Below the pieces are notes generated by a model that saw only the letters and a program-made list of their open reading frames with translations, ran no database searches and had not been told where the DNA came from. Of a DNA stretch of 64,000 nucleotides, positions 12,461 to 24,009 are shown in pieces. Position 1 is the stretch's first letter. Every line of letters starts with the position of its first letter. Origin of the DNA: Watersipora subatra (taxonomy: Eukaryota > Bryozoa > Gymnolaemata > Cheilostomatida > Watersiporidae); NCBI RefSeq assembly GCF_963576615.1, contig NC_088711.1, positions 35,576,121 through 35,640,120 on the forward strand, given 5' to 3'. Position numbers and translations under genes: made by a program.

Positions 12461-13448
12461 ATGCATAAAACATCTGATTTCTTTTCAAGTTTTTCTGATA
12501 AAAAGTACATCCATATGGAGAAGGTACTTGAGGTGACGGAACGCTGTTTGTGCATTATAGTCAAGTAGATCAAGATGGGCTCTATCAATGAGGGAAAAAA
12601 TGCTACCCTCTGAACACCCTGTTAACTTTACCAAATTGATCGGATTGAAAAATGCATGCTTTGCATGCAGAGCTAATGGATATACTATTCTTTACTGCAG
12701 GACTGTCTCAATAGTTGATTTATCTTCTGATTTAAAATGAATACACTCGCTTATCAGAATCAAAACAAACATTTTTAATCCAAGATGAAATTTGGACCTG
12801 TAGGCTATGTTGAAATAATAGTACAGCCGCGCTTTTTATTTCTATCAAACTGGGTGACAGTGCTTGTCAAATTGGTTAACCATCTCCTAATGTTATAAGA
12901 GAACTGTGGTAGCGAGAGACAACACCTTTAGTACATAAACATATAAGGTCAGCATTATGCTGTCCATGAACTGACCTATGACCTACACATGTAGTTTAGT
13001 GTTGCGCATCTGATACTGACCAGAGAGGTGTTTCTGCAGTAGAGATGGTAATGGTACTTCACAGTAAAAGCGCACAAGCAAGTGCTAATGACTTTCTGTA
13101 GGCTTGTCATATGCCATGTCGTGATTTTTTCATTTCCTCACGTGTCAGAGTTGAGTATCTCACAGTATTACAGCTGAAGTCTTGTCATTTACTTCAGGCT
13201 GGATGTCATGAAACAGCAGTTTCTAAAGAGCATCCTAATAAATTTCACAAGGTTAATTAACCTGTACGCTCGTCATGTTAGCAATACGTCATGAAGAGTA
13301 CGCTGAGAGATGCATGTCTAATCACTTTTTGACAGTCAATAGTGGTCCAAAATCATTCAGAGCTGATGGTTGTTACAACTGAATCTGTTATGTTTCGAAT
13401 TGACCACGGTAGAGTTATGACTCAATACCAAACAACTTTATAACATTA

Positions 13449-13750
13449 CTAGTCCGCTGGCAGCGTCATGTGCTGTGAGAGAGCATCATGTGTAATAACT
13501 ATGAGCACAATTATTCTTAGATGTGTAAAGACAGTTGAGTGGCATAGTTGGTAATGCACTTGGTTGCAAGATGGAATTTAAAAATTGAAAACCCGTGCTT
13601 GGCAACCTTTTTTCCTAATGGCAACCTTTTTTCCTGTCTATCCGAGGCCATGTTGGCCTCGGATAGACGAACAGACAAATGAGAAAACGGAAGGACGAAC
13701 AGTTTCAATGGATGAATGAATGGACATGACTCTCATTATAGCACAGATCT
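13449..13750. repeat. Composite repeat with tRNA-like boxes (family A)
   Basis: It starts at CTAG (13449) and ends near the reversed TATAATGAGAG motif. On the plus strand it carries a tRNA-like segment (GTTGAGTGGCATAGTTGGTA, then a weak B-box region). Copies: 14998, 15703, 31177, 32827, 40308, 44829 and 62258. The copy is split by a small duplication (AACCTTTTTTCCT twice). Confidence 0.5.
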
Positions 13751-14076
13751 AGCCTGAATACCATCAATTGTTTTTACAATTTATATGGGAAGTCTACACC
13801 CGATTTAATTTCACGAATATTAAATTCTGATATATTATAGAAAAGGTGTTGCTCTTTATTTTTCAGTTATTAATATATAAAATTAAATAAATGATGCAAA
13901 ACAAACAAAGCTAATGATTGTAGAACCATGATTGAAAACTTCCTCTATTATATTATTTGTTTGGTTCAAAATTTAAATTAAAAAAAATGGCTGTAGAAAT
14001 AGTCATTCAAAGTTAAGGTGTTTGTAATATTTATAGAACCTACTGGAAACAAAGGAAAACCCACCAAGTGGAGAAC

Positions 14077-14887
14077 ATGAACAATACAATACAATCCCCT
14101 GACCAAACCAGCCCAGACACTAAGGTCATTCTAACAGTCATTCAAAGCTCTATACTGAGTGTGGCAGTCTTGGGTAACTCCATAACACTCTTTTCCATCT
14201 TCCAGAGATCAAACAGACGGAGGAAACTGTCTCGCATGTCTCTGTTTATTGCTCATTTGTCTATAGCTGATCTCAGCGTTGCAATATTTAATGTTGCCCC
14301 TAACCTGTGTGAAATCGTCAGCTTTCCTAAAAACTGCCCGTTACAAACTAATACTATCGGTTGTAAGATCACAGGCTACATGTCACTTGTCCCAATTTAC
14401 GGATCAACGTACGTGCTCGTCGTGGCAACTTTTGACAGATTTCTGGCAATGAACTATCCATTCAAAGCGCAGAGACTAAACAGCAAACATGTACACCTGA
14501 TGTCGGGTATAGCGTGGGTGGCAGCGTTTATATTCAGCTCTCCTCAGCTTTTCATATTTAAATACAACGAAGAGACACAATATTGTTTAGCAGAATGGAT
14601 TAGCCACCCAGTAATTCACTCTAAGCTGGCAGCGGGCTACGCTATATGGTTTGCCTTAGCCATATGGATTCTGCCTACGGTCGTGATAGTATTCTGCTAT
14701 GGAAATATTGTGCTTACTGTATGGAGAAGCGAAAGAAGCTGTACTCGAGCCCAACACTTGGAGAAGTCTAAGATCATTAAACCGCTGCAGATCACCTTGG
14801 CCATAGTCATAGGCTATTTGATTTGCTGGAGTCCTTGGATGGTGGCCACTCTCGTCCTACAGTTTAATGCGACAGCAAATGTGATGT
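14077..14887 (+). CDS. GPCR coding exon 1 (N-terminus to end of TM6)
   Basis: The ATG at 14077 gives a short N-terminus (MNNTIQSP...) of normal size. The frame is open a little further upstream, and TTTATAG at 14030-14036 could be a splice acceptor for a 5' UTR or further N-terminal exon. The exon ends after ...NATANVM plus one base at 14887, just before GTGAGT; the downstream in-frame TAG is in the intron. Confidence 0.85.
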
Positions 14888-17800
14888 GTGAGTAGAATAA
14901 CCATGTTTCTTAGTGAACAGAATGTGCAGAAGACTTTGGTAGCAGTAGGAAAAAATGTATGACAAACTTTGCACTCGCTGGAGACAAATTATATACACTA
15001 GTACGCTAGCAATCACACACGCCGCGAGAGATCATCAGGTGTAATAACTATGTGCATAATAATTCTGAAATGCATTAAGGTGGTGCAGATGGTGAGTCGT
15101 GCAGATGGTGAGTCATGCAGATGGTGAGTCGTGCAGATGGTGAGCAGGGCCGATGGTGGTGCGCTTAGCTCTGAATTTGAACATCCTGCTTCGATCTATA
15201 TACGAGGCAATCTTTCCGGGTAGTGCAATATTTTTTCCTATTGCTCTCAGCGTGTTAGACAGGCACGGCTTTTATTATCGTGGAGATCTCTATAGTAAAG
15301 ATTAGTTTGATTGGTTTTGATGGTTTGCACTTTGTAATGTGTAGTGATAAAATTTTTAAATCAAAAGAGAATGCACATATGTTGAAACCTATACTTGCAG
15401 TTATCTCTATACACCAATCTTTTTCATATACGATTCAGAAGTTCAGTAGATGTTTGTCACAACATACGAAGTTACTTCTATGACAGCAAAAAAATTTAGA
15501 AACGCTTGTTTGTATGCAAAAGTGAAAAACCTGGTATCTGCTAAAAATGATGAAAAGTAAATTTTATATTAGCTTTATCTATTGTTCTTGAAGTAAGTTA
15601 TACCGCTGTATACATGGACATGTATTTCCATCACTCGCTCAACCACTGAGCCTACGCATCGTCAGTCAACGCCTAAGTTCACCTCTTTCAGTCAAGAGTA
15701 CACTAGCAGTTCGTAAACCGTAATATATTATTATGTGTAATAACTATGTGCACAAGTATTCCGACAAGCAGCAAGGTGGTCGAGTGGTGCGGTTGGTGGT
15801 GGGCCTAGCTGGCAAGCTGAATATTTTAGTTTGATTCCCTGGGTGATATATTTTTTCTCACCACTCAAGCGTGGCTTCGAGCAGACAAACACGGCTCTTA
15901 TTATAGTAAAGACTACTCTATTAGTTTAGCTCTTACATATAATGCAAGATATGACATTTACTTTTTCATAATTTTATATAACGTATTCGTTGTAAAGCAA
16001 TTATCTCAAATATCTATCACTGTTTTTTAAACTGTTACGAAAAAAGTTAAACGAAATCCAGTGTTTGCTTTGACATACATTAGCTCCAGCCTATGAAGAA
16101 AATATCAAAACAAATAGAATTCATGCAGTGAAATTTAACTCGATACAATTGAAAGTATGACATACATTATAACGTCACAAGCAATGACGTTCATGATATT
16201 CTAAACCTAAATTGTATTGGAAGCCTGAAACACTGAAGTATTATCATGAACTACTAAATGAATCTTGCAAAAGTCATGAGGCAGAGAAACTGTGGATTAG
16301 GACACTCACATGTTATTAGATAAGTTGGTTTTCATTGAATGCCGGTGCATCACAATTATTGTAGCGCATTGTTTTTACAGCTACTTGTATTTCCATTTTA
16401 TTGATTCAAGAAAGAGTAATAATAGCTTAGGTTAAAATCTGTAAGGAGTTTGTCATTCTCATAGACGCGAGCGAATGAAGACAGCTCATCTGCTGTATAT
16501 TTATATAATGAAGTATGTCACAAAGTGGTGATGCAATGTGACAGGTTCGAGATATCTGGTGTTGTGATTGTATCCTGATGTCTGCACAAGACTCAGAGTT
16601 AAGACGTCCGGGTGTAATATTGCGGCTAACTATGTATAAGTAATAATATGCAGAAGATTGCTGTGAGAGTATGATATAATCCTTTATTGCTGACTTGCAG
16701 ACATGCACGCTGTAAACTGCCTTCTTAATTCTCATGAACTACTGCAGTCAGGCTATTAATTTTATACCTCCTTACAATTATTCTAGAAACTTCCAGAAAA
16801 TCCATTCAGGAAAAATCTAGTAATAGAACAATGCTTCTAAATTTATGATCATGACTCATCAGCGTATTGCGCAATAGCTATTGTCATGCTATTACATTGT
16901 TTATGATACTATATACAGCACTCAGAATCTGTGACAAAGTACTCAATTACTTTTCTTGTCTGCCTCCTGATTAGTTGGTTTACTTATTCATCTTTATAAT
17001 TATTGCACTAATCTATAATAATAAATAAACTGTAAATTTGATAAGATTGTAAAAAAGATAGAAAGTAATAGCATTGTATTCAGTTTTAAGTTGTTTTTGC
17101 CAGTAGTTCTTCCGCAGCATTAATAACCCAAAATATTAGAGAAATTAAGCAATTTGGCGCGTTGAAGTGGCAAGTTGGATAGTTTTTATTCCATTTCTGA
17201 AAATCATTTCATCTCTATATATATACATAATTTTATATACATATACATTTTACTCATAGAAAGTAATGACATTTTCATGATAGTTGAGCACTATTTCATA
17301 TGTTACAGCACTGGTTCCATCGATGCCTTTTTAGAACAAAACTTTTTACCCTAGGACACTAATATTTCGCTAGTATTTAGTTTCGTGAGTAGCACACAGA
17401 GTAAAATTTCGCTGCAACTTAATTTCGCAGCTCTGATGAGTGCGAAAATATAGTGATGTGAAAATAAATACAGTGGAACAAACAAATTAGATTCCTCAGG
17501 TAAAAAAAAGTTGTTATATTTGCGACTAGTTTGTATTTGTAACCCGCAGGTATAAATGTATGGCAGAAATCGATAATTCAACGTGATCGCTTGCTGCCAT
17601 TTGTTTCTTGGACTATCAATGACGTCTCGGTCCTTTCCGTCGTGACCGATATGGTACCAATATTAGATCTCAAGTATTTATAGCAAGCGATGGCCATGGC
17701 ACGTTTTGAGTTCACAATATTTCAAATTTAAAAAAAATCAAATACAGTACATGTCTCATAAAAAAGAAAATAGATAACAACCAACATCACAGCCAGAACT

Positions 17801-19082
17801 GTATAACATGGTTGGACCTGGTGAGGGTTGTTATCGTTTTTGGTTGGCAGTAAAATTCATCACTACAATAAGTATTATTTAATTGTATGACTTCACCTAC
17901 CAGACTTTCATCCTCATCAGTTACAAATTCGGTGACTAAACTGATATCATCATCTTCTTCGTTTGTCTTGGCTTTTCCAAAAAAACTTGTTATCTTAATT
18001 TGCTTCGCCATGCTGCTCATTCGGTGTATTAACGAATTTACTAGAAATTTCCCAATGAGCTCAATCACACACAAAATTATCTGCATTTCTAATATAACGA
18101 TTTTGTTGTGGATATCAATGAACTACAGGGCCGTATTCCCTTGGACAGTTGGCCGGCTAAGACGCCCCAACTTTTTAGGAATTTCATAGTCCAACGGCTA
18201 TAGAAAGGTTTTTATCGCTGTAGAATATCACTTTATTCGAAGCCATCGATACAAACATCAACTTTTAGTAGTTCTTAGGCGTCATTATTATCTTCATCAG
18301 CGGCAAAATATTCTTGTAAACGACTTCTATAAAGGTTTGCAAAATATCAAGTTGTAGCAAACATCTGCTTGCCCATATCCTACTTAATGAACTTGAAATA
18401 AAATCGGCAAAAATGATCTTTGTTAAAACGCTTAAAAGAAAAAGATGTCTTCTTTCTGAGCTTTTTAACTGCATACAAGTTTTGCCTGTTTTAATTTTAA
18501 AACGTTTTGTCAGTCACATCAGCTAAAACAAAGCAAATCTCAAAAAAATAGAAAAATGTTGATACTTGCCAATAAAATTTTTTAAAACTTCACGTGAGAG
18601 GCCCGGCTGAGGCCCTACATAAGAGAAACCTGTTGGGAGCTTACAGCACCCCCCTCCTTCTCCACACCCCAGATGTTCATAACTAGTCGTCTAACATTAG
18701 CCACCCAACTTGCAACCAGTGAATACAGGCCTGCGTAGAACATAGCTATTTAATTTCGAATTTTCGCTAGTTTGTTATGATAGTTTAGTTTCGCGCATGA
18801 ATTTTTCGCGTGATGATGACTCCGCGAAAACGCGAAAGTTAGATGCCGCGAATACTTAAGTGTCCTAGGGTATAAGAAGACTACATTGGCTGTACAGAAA
18901 CTGCATTTAAAACACGCTTATAATAATTACAAAGTGTCGTTTGCACAACGGAAAAAAGAACTGCCACAGAGCTTAGTAAATACACATGGCGATTAAAGGA
19001 CTCTAACACCGACTATTCTATCAACTCGAAATTACTGGAGCAGTCCATCCTACGTACTAATTTCTTACTAAATCCTGCTTAT

Positions 19083-19138
<56 letters not shown>

Positions 19139-22100
19139 AAACATGGATAACTCGCCCACGGATAGCTCGAACACATGGTTAACTCGAACGGTTTCTTTAG
19201 TCCGTTCCCACGTAATGATAAATTGCTATAGATAACTCGAACTCAACACCGTTAACTCGAACTGTTTTTTGCTCAAAGGCTACCGAAACGGTTGTTATCG
19301 CTTTAGAAAATCACTTTTTTCAAGCCATAGAGGTAAACCTCAACTTTTCGTAATTCATAAGCGTCGTTATTACCACCATCGGCAAAATATTTTTGTCAAC
19401 GATTTTTCTAAAGGTTTGGTGAAATTTGATTTATACCAAACATCCGCTTAGCGATCGCCCTTCGGAAGCAAGGTAAAGTGAGGTAATCTTTGCATAAACT
19501 TCAAGAGACATCGGCAAAATTGATCGTGGGTAAAACGCTCAAAAGAAAAAGGTGTCTTTTCTTTTGAGCATTTCAAGTTTTGCCAATGTCAATCTAAAAA
19601 ACGTCCTGGCAATAACATCACCTCAAACAACACACCAATCTCAAGTGATAGAAAAATCTCTATACTTTTTGATAAAAACGTTTTAAACTTTACATTAGAA
19701 GCATTTAATTTGAAACAAGCCATTTGTGCTTTTGATTTATATTATAGTTTGTATATGTACATGCATCTATTTAAAAATAAGTAAATACATGGACTCGTGA
19801 CAGTGCTCTGATAACTTGAACGCTCTGATAATTCGAACACTTTCGCTCGGTCCCGTGAAGTTCGAGTTATCCATGTTTGACTGTATATTTATATATATAT
19901 ACATATATATACATATTATATATATATTATACATATTATTATATATATACATACATATATTATATATATTATTATATATATAATAATAATATTATATAAT
20001 ATAGATAATAATATTGTAAAGGATCTGACTCCGGTAGCTGAGTCAGCTTTACGTCCTAACAAGGGAGTCGCAACCTGGGCTACTGGCTGACCTTGTCCGA
20101 GGCCTGATTGACCTGCCTGTGGCGGTCAAGTCAGTCCAAGACAAGAATCTAGTAGTCAGGCTTGCTCCGAAACCAAACCCCCGGCCTGCCTCTGGATCTC
20201 TATCCCAGGCTAGTCTGGATCCACTAATGGCTGGTCTTAAGACTGGATCTCTAGTGCCATGGCACACCCGATCGAGTCTAGACAAGGCCGTGGATCGCCT
20301 CCTAGCCTTCTTAGAGTCACCCTGGCAGTTCCGTCTGTTGGTTGCACTGAGCCTGCTTATACAATCGGTGAGCCAACCAGGCAGGCGTCAATAGAAGCAG
20401 TTCGTATGAGTATATAGCAGTTTATTATCGATATCTTTAATACAAGTATGCACAAGTATGAGTGGAATCAAGCACAACTCTGCCTGTCTACCGCACTGGC
20501 TTATATAGCCAGCGCCTATCGTTTAACTCCGCCTACTGATCTATTTATATCACAAAGGATATGCCAGATATAACAGGATGGTTATGTAACAAAAAGGCAG
20601 TTCAGTGATACAGTTATATAATAAAAAGGCAGTTCAGTAATACAAGGGCAGTTCAGTAATACAGTTATATAATAATAAAAAGGCAGTTCAAGTATGCAAT
20701 AAGGGAAGTTCGAGAGGTTCGGTTAAATGATAGTGCGGATATATATATGAGTGCAGTAAATAGTACACAGGCATGTCCCGGTCCTCCACAATATATATAT
20801 ATATTATTATATACATGTATATTATTATATATATTATATATCATATTAATATATATATATATTATATATATATTATATATCATATTAATATATATATATA
20901 TATTATATATCATATATATTTATATATATATATATAATGCTGGAATGTAAGAACAACCGTAATCCCAGTAGTCATTGGGGCACTGGGCGCAATAACACCG
21001 GCGCATAAAATGTGGCTTGCCCAAATACCAACAACAATCAACTCAGGTGAGTTGCAGAAAAGTGCGCTATTGGGAACAGCTAAGATCTTGAGATGAGTGC
21101 TCAAACTCCCAGGTCTCTGGTAGGAGACCCGAGTTAGAGCAGAATTTACCACCCATACGGGGTATCCGGGGTGAGGAAACAATTTTTTTTTAATTTATTT
21201 ATTTATATAGAGTGTCTGATGAGTGCTAAATATTTTAACATCTTTTTAGCATGAAACTCTAAGTTATACAGTTTTTATCAAATTTTACACTGCTCTTTTA
21301 TTATCTATTCTATAGATCAGCTTAGGAAACTTCGAGCACTTTCATGGACAACGGGATACAATTCTGATTGTAATTTATATATATATATATATATAAATTG
21401 TTTCCTCACCCCGGTTAACCCATATGGGTGGTAATTTTTGCTCTAACTCGGGTCTCCTACTAGAGACCTGGGAGTTTGAGCCCTCGCCTGAAGATCTTAG
21501 CTCAAGTTCCCAATAGCGCACTTTTCTGCAACGCACCTGAGTTGATTGCTGTCGGTACCTGGGCAAGCCACATTTTAAGCGCCGGTGTTATTGCGCCCAG
21601 TGCCCCAATGACTACTGGAATTACAGTTGTTCTTACATCCCAGGATTTTTCAATCTCTTCTCCAAGAGGGAGATATTTCTTTACCTTTTCTTTTTCTTTG
21701 CTGGCTATATTGTAGTCATTGGGTACTGCTATATCTATTATAGTAGCCCTATTGTTCTCCTTGTCCACCACCACTATATCTGGTTCGTTTGCCAGGACAT
21801 GCTTGTCAGTCCAAATGTAGAAGTCCCAGAGGATCTTGGCGCGGTCATTTTCATTGACCTTACCAGGAGCTTCCCACCAGTGTTGTGGTTTATTAAGGCC
21901 ATACTCATCTCATAGACTTTTATACACAACGCCTTTGACATGATTATGCAACTCAGTGTATGCGTTTCCTGCTAGCTGCTTGCATCCACTGATGATGTGT
22001 TGGATGGTCTCAGGCGCATCTTTGCACAGTCTGCATCTAGGATCGTCTCTGTGATAAATTTTTGTTTGGAGTTGTCTTGTTGGGAGCACTTGCTCCTGGG

Positions 22101-23653
22101 CTGCCATCAGTAGCGAATCTGTACAGGCCGTTAGGTTTCCTTTGTTCAGCCACATATATGTCTGGTGAAGATTACCAGCCTTAGATACTTGCCGGTGGTA
22201 AGCACCATGAAGAGGTGCTTACTATATACTATACTGGTAAGCACTAGTATATAGTGCACTAGAAGAGGTGCGTACTATATATGTCTATATATACGTACAT
22301 ATATACATATATATATGAACAATTGTTTCCTCACCCCTGTTAACCCGTATGGGTGGTAATTTCTGCTCTAACTCGAGTCTCCTACTAGAGACCTGGGAGT
22401 TTGAGCACTTGCCTCAAGATCTTAGCTCAAGTTCCTAATAGCACACTTTTCTACTACTATGTACTAGTAAGCACTAGTATATAGTGCACTAGAAGAGGTG
22501 CGTACTATATATATATATATATATATATAACTAAAAGCAGGTGCAAAAGCATATAAAAAGAAAACTCTATACTAAAAACCTAAAAGATAATTAGTGGAGT
22601 ATGATGAGTGCATCGCACGAAACAAATTTGTAGTGCAATTACTAAAAGTTTACTTTCTTCGTAATATTTTTTTCAAATAGTAAGCTCTACTTTAGTATCG
22701 AGCACTTTATGCTGACTTTTAGCCTATACTACTTTATTGTATATATATATTTTTTAATATATATAATACTATAATATAATAATAATATTATAATATTTTA
22801 TGATGTTATATACATGTGATATATAATACATGTATATATATATGCTTTGGTACTCAGTGCCACTTTCTTCTACGATAAAGTAAAAGAAATAGTTGAAATT
22901 CTTAAAACTAGAAAAACTAATAAAATATAAATAACTACTTTGTATCTGCTCGTAACAGGTTTTTCTGTTTATCTGTTTATATGTGCTATGTCTGCCGTGA
23001 AGAAAAAAGTCAAAATAAAAAAGCATTTAAAATGCTGTAGACTCAGATTGACGAATCACCTGAGCTTTTACTTTTTGAGCTTTTAAAAATCTTGGCAAGC
23101 AGACCTTTCCGCGAAAGGCCAACAATACCTGCCAATGTAATTTGTGATGCCCTTGACCTACTCTTCAGAGTCTACACTCCTATTGTGTATACATGAATCA
23201 AATTTACTATGACTATTTTTCTTAAAAGGCCATAACAACTACACTCGCATCTCTTCTGACCAAAAGCATCGTTGCCTCTTTTCCTAAAAACAGAGACTAT
23301 TTTATCAGCCAATAGTATAGTACTATTCAGCAGGTTAGGAAATGTTTCGGAAAAGTACTTCTATGAGTAACAGAAGGTTTATGTTGCTGTGTTAATCTAT
23401 TTCAGTTGGACTGCTGTCGTATTTGATCGGCTTCAACAGCTGCCTCAACCCGTTCATATACCTCTGTTTCAACTGTCCAAGGAAAACCCCAACTAATCGA
23501 CCATCTGATTATAAAAAAGAGAGAAGTATGGAAGCCTCTAGCTCACGTAAGTGGGACAAGATGGATGCAAAGCCTCTAATGGGGACTAAGGAACCTCAGA
23601 CACAAGAAGTCTATGAGTTATCAGAAATATCAGAATTCAGAGTGAACTCATAG
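14077..23653 (+). CDS. Rhodopsin-type peptide GPCR, vasopressin/oxytocin-like
   Basis: Two coding exons (14077-14887 and 23406-23653) splice in phase 1 (donor T|GTGAGT, acceptor TTTCAG|TT) to give about 352 residues. All seven membrane segments are present: TM1 with LGNS, TM2 with HLSIADL, TM3 with the disulfide Cys and DRF (about residue 120) in place of DRY, ECL2 Cys in TQYCLAEW, TM5 with a central Pro, TM6 with CWSPW, and TM7 with NSCLNPFIY. The SRMSLFIAHLSIADLSVA stretch is closest, from memory, to vasopressin/oxytocin-type receptors; CCAP/NPS- or GnRH-type receptors are the alternatives. It would sit in the plasma membrane, bind a neuropeptide and signal through a G protein. NNT near the N-terminus is a glycosylation site. 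The tail begins with CPRK (possible palmitoylation Cys). The intron is filled with transposon remnants. Confidence 0.85.
14998..15301. repeat. Composite repeat with tRNA-like boxes (family A)
   Basis: Minus-strand 5' end: A then TCTTTACTATA at 15301. The 3' end is CTAG at 14998-15001 followed by T. It contains a 16 bp tandem repeat (next entry). It lies in the GPCR intron. Confidence 0.5.
15081..15148. repeat. 16 bp tandem repeat, four copies
   Basis: The unit GTGCAGATGGTGAGTC is repeated about four times, inside the family A composite repeat where the tRNA-like segment is expected. Confidence 0.8.
15703..15912. repeat. Composite repeat with tRNA-like boxes (family A)
   Basis: It runs from CTAG at 15703 to the reversed TCTTTACTATAATAAGAGC at 15912. 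The plus strand has an A-box-like TGGTCGAGTGGTGCGGTTGG and a degraded B box (TTTGATTCC), resembling a type-II (Ser/Leu) tRNA. Confidence 0.55.
15930..17340. other. GPCR intron sequence, nothing recognised
   Basis: AT-rich, no transposon end and no convincing exon. The open frame at 16427-16735 (minus) has no recognisable domain and no splice context that I could support. Confidence 0.35.
17349..18870. mobile_element. pogo/Tigger-like inverted-repeat element (1522 bp)
   Basis: The ends are CCCTAGGACACT and AGTGTCCTAGGG, flanked by TA on both sides (17347-17348 and 18871-18872). Both subterminal regions are rich in TTTCGC/GCGAAA motifs. It holds a minus-strand remnant with a PCNA-binding-type motif (17787-18030), and 18190-18600 resembles the interior of the next element (19275-19700), although the two have different termini. 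Confidence 0.65.
17787..18030 (-). pseudogene. Possible pogo-type transposase C-terminal remnant
   Basis: A minus-strand frame reads MAKQIKITSFFGKAK, then an acidic stretch (NEEDDDISLVTEF, VTDEDES). QIKITSFF fits the PIP-box consensus (Q-x-x-h-x-x-aromatic-aromatic). pogo transposase is reported to have a C-terminal PCNA-binding motif, which fits the TA-flanked element around it. No DDE catalytic region is visible, so it is at best a fragment. Alternatively it is a captured host exon. Confidence 0.35.
19084..19133. repeat. (AT)n microsatellite
   Basis: About 25 uninterrupted AT dinucleotides directly left of the inverted-repeat element at 19134. Confidence 0.95.
19134..19883. mobile_element. 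Tigger/pogo-like MITE (750 bp)
   Basis: Near-perfect terminal inverted repeats AGTCAAACATGGATAACTCG and complement, flanked by TA (19132-19133 and 19884-19885). Further copies of the motif TAACTCGAAC occur inside both ends, like transposase-binding sites. No transposase ORF. The CAGTCAAAC-type terminus is typical of Tigger/pogo elements. Confidence 0.75.
19886..20014. repeat. AT-rich low-complexity DNA
   Basis: Mixed TATA/ATAATA repeats between the MITE and the LTR. Confidence 0.8.
20015..20790 (-). mobile_element. Solo LTR of an LTR retrotransposon (776 bp)
   Basis: It starts TGTAAAGGATC and ends CTCCACA, so both ends show TG...CA, with a 4 bp duplication ATAT on each side (20011-20014 and 20791-20794; weak, as the flank is AT-rich). 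It is the reverse complement of the LTR at 52481-53195, including the TATA-like TATATAGCCAGCGC region. No primer-binding site, gag or pol adjoins it, so it is a solo LTR. Confidence 0.75.
20790..20935. repeat. AT microsatellite
   Basis: Long TATATAT tract with TATCATATTAA interruptions. Ile/Tyr-rich frames here are by-products. Confidence 0.9.
20936..21182 (+). pseudogene. LINE 3'-end fragment (C-terminus of ORF2), plus strand
   Basis: The frame reads VRTTVIPVVIGALGAITPAH-like residues on plus, matching the C-terminal tail coded by the minus-strand copy at 21395-22190 (TTVIPVVIGALGAITPALK). It ends with GGGGTGAGGAAACAA, shared by all three copies. It is truncated to the last 250 bp. Confidence 0.65.
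21395..22190 (-). pseudogene. LINE ORF2 C-terminal remnant
   Basis: Minus-strand coding: MAAQEQVLPTRQLQTKIYH, then a CCHC zinc-knuckle-type motif (CRLCKD...QHIISGC), then KILWDFYIWTDKHVLAN, VVVDKENNRATIIDIAVP and VIPVVIGALGAITPALK. This order is familiar from the C-terminal end of non-LTR retrotransposon polyproteins downstream of the RT. A stop at 21910-21912 (after VVYKSL) shows decay. It is 5'-truncated like most LINE insertions and lies in the GPCR intron. Confidence 0.7.
22215..22515. repeat. Third LINE tail flanked by a duplicated palindromic segment
   Basis: 22318-22460 repeats the LINE 3' end (GTTTCCTCACCCC... to GCACACTTTTCT) in minus orientation. It sits between two near-identical copies of a 60-70 bp piece (22215-22282 and 22452-22515) holding AAGCACTAGTATATAGTGCA, a palindrome. 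Confidence 0.55.
22740..22850. repeat. AT microsatellite
   Basis: TATATA and AATAATATT runs. Nothing else was recognised in 22.5-23.4 kb before the GPCR acceptor. Confidence 0.8.
23406..23653 (+). CDS. GPCR coding exon 2 (TM7 and tail)
   Basis: The acceptor TTTCAG at 23400-23405 is followed by TT, which completes the phase-1 codon of exon 1 (T+TT, Phe). It codes FGLLSYLIGFNSCLNPFIYL, then CFNCPRK and a 55-residue tail ending ...SEFRVNS with TAG at 23651-23653. The NPxxY-type motif is intact. No larger exon is needed between the two, since TM6-ECL3-TM7 length is normal. Confidence 0.85.
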
Positions 23654-24009
23654 AGATTTTATGCTAAAAAGAAGCGTTTTGAGATTGTCTCCTATGTGCT
23701 ACTCATATACTGCTCCAAAACGCATCACTACATCATTACATAGAAGTGACACTTTGTAGTCTGCTAATGAAAGGATACCGCAGTATGCAGTTACCGTCCA
23801 AACTATTCTGTTGTAATCACATAATCACCTTTATTGTTGGCATTCGTTGCTAATGTTATTGTCATATTAGTGTTTTTATATGGTTGTAGCGCATAAATCA
23901 TTAGCTATAACTATCTTATTATCTTAGTATAATTAACTTAATATTGATGTTTCACACAGCTAGCCAAAAGACAGTAATTCTTAAAGCTGATGGTGATGTT
24001 GCTGAAAGT

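Noticed and set aside
16427..16735. 102-codon minus frame as a gene
   Set aside because: No domain, no homology I recognise, no splice or promoter context, inside a repeat-rich intron.
20049..20394. GC-rich open frames on both strands as genes
   Set aside because: They lie inside the solo LTR, and the same sequence recurs inverted at 52.8-53.1 kb.
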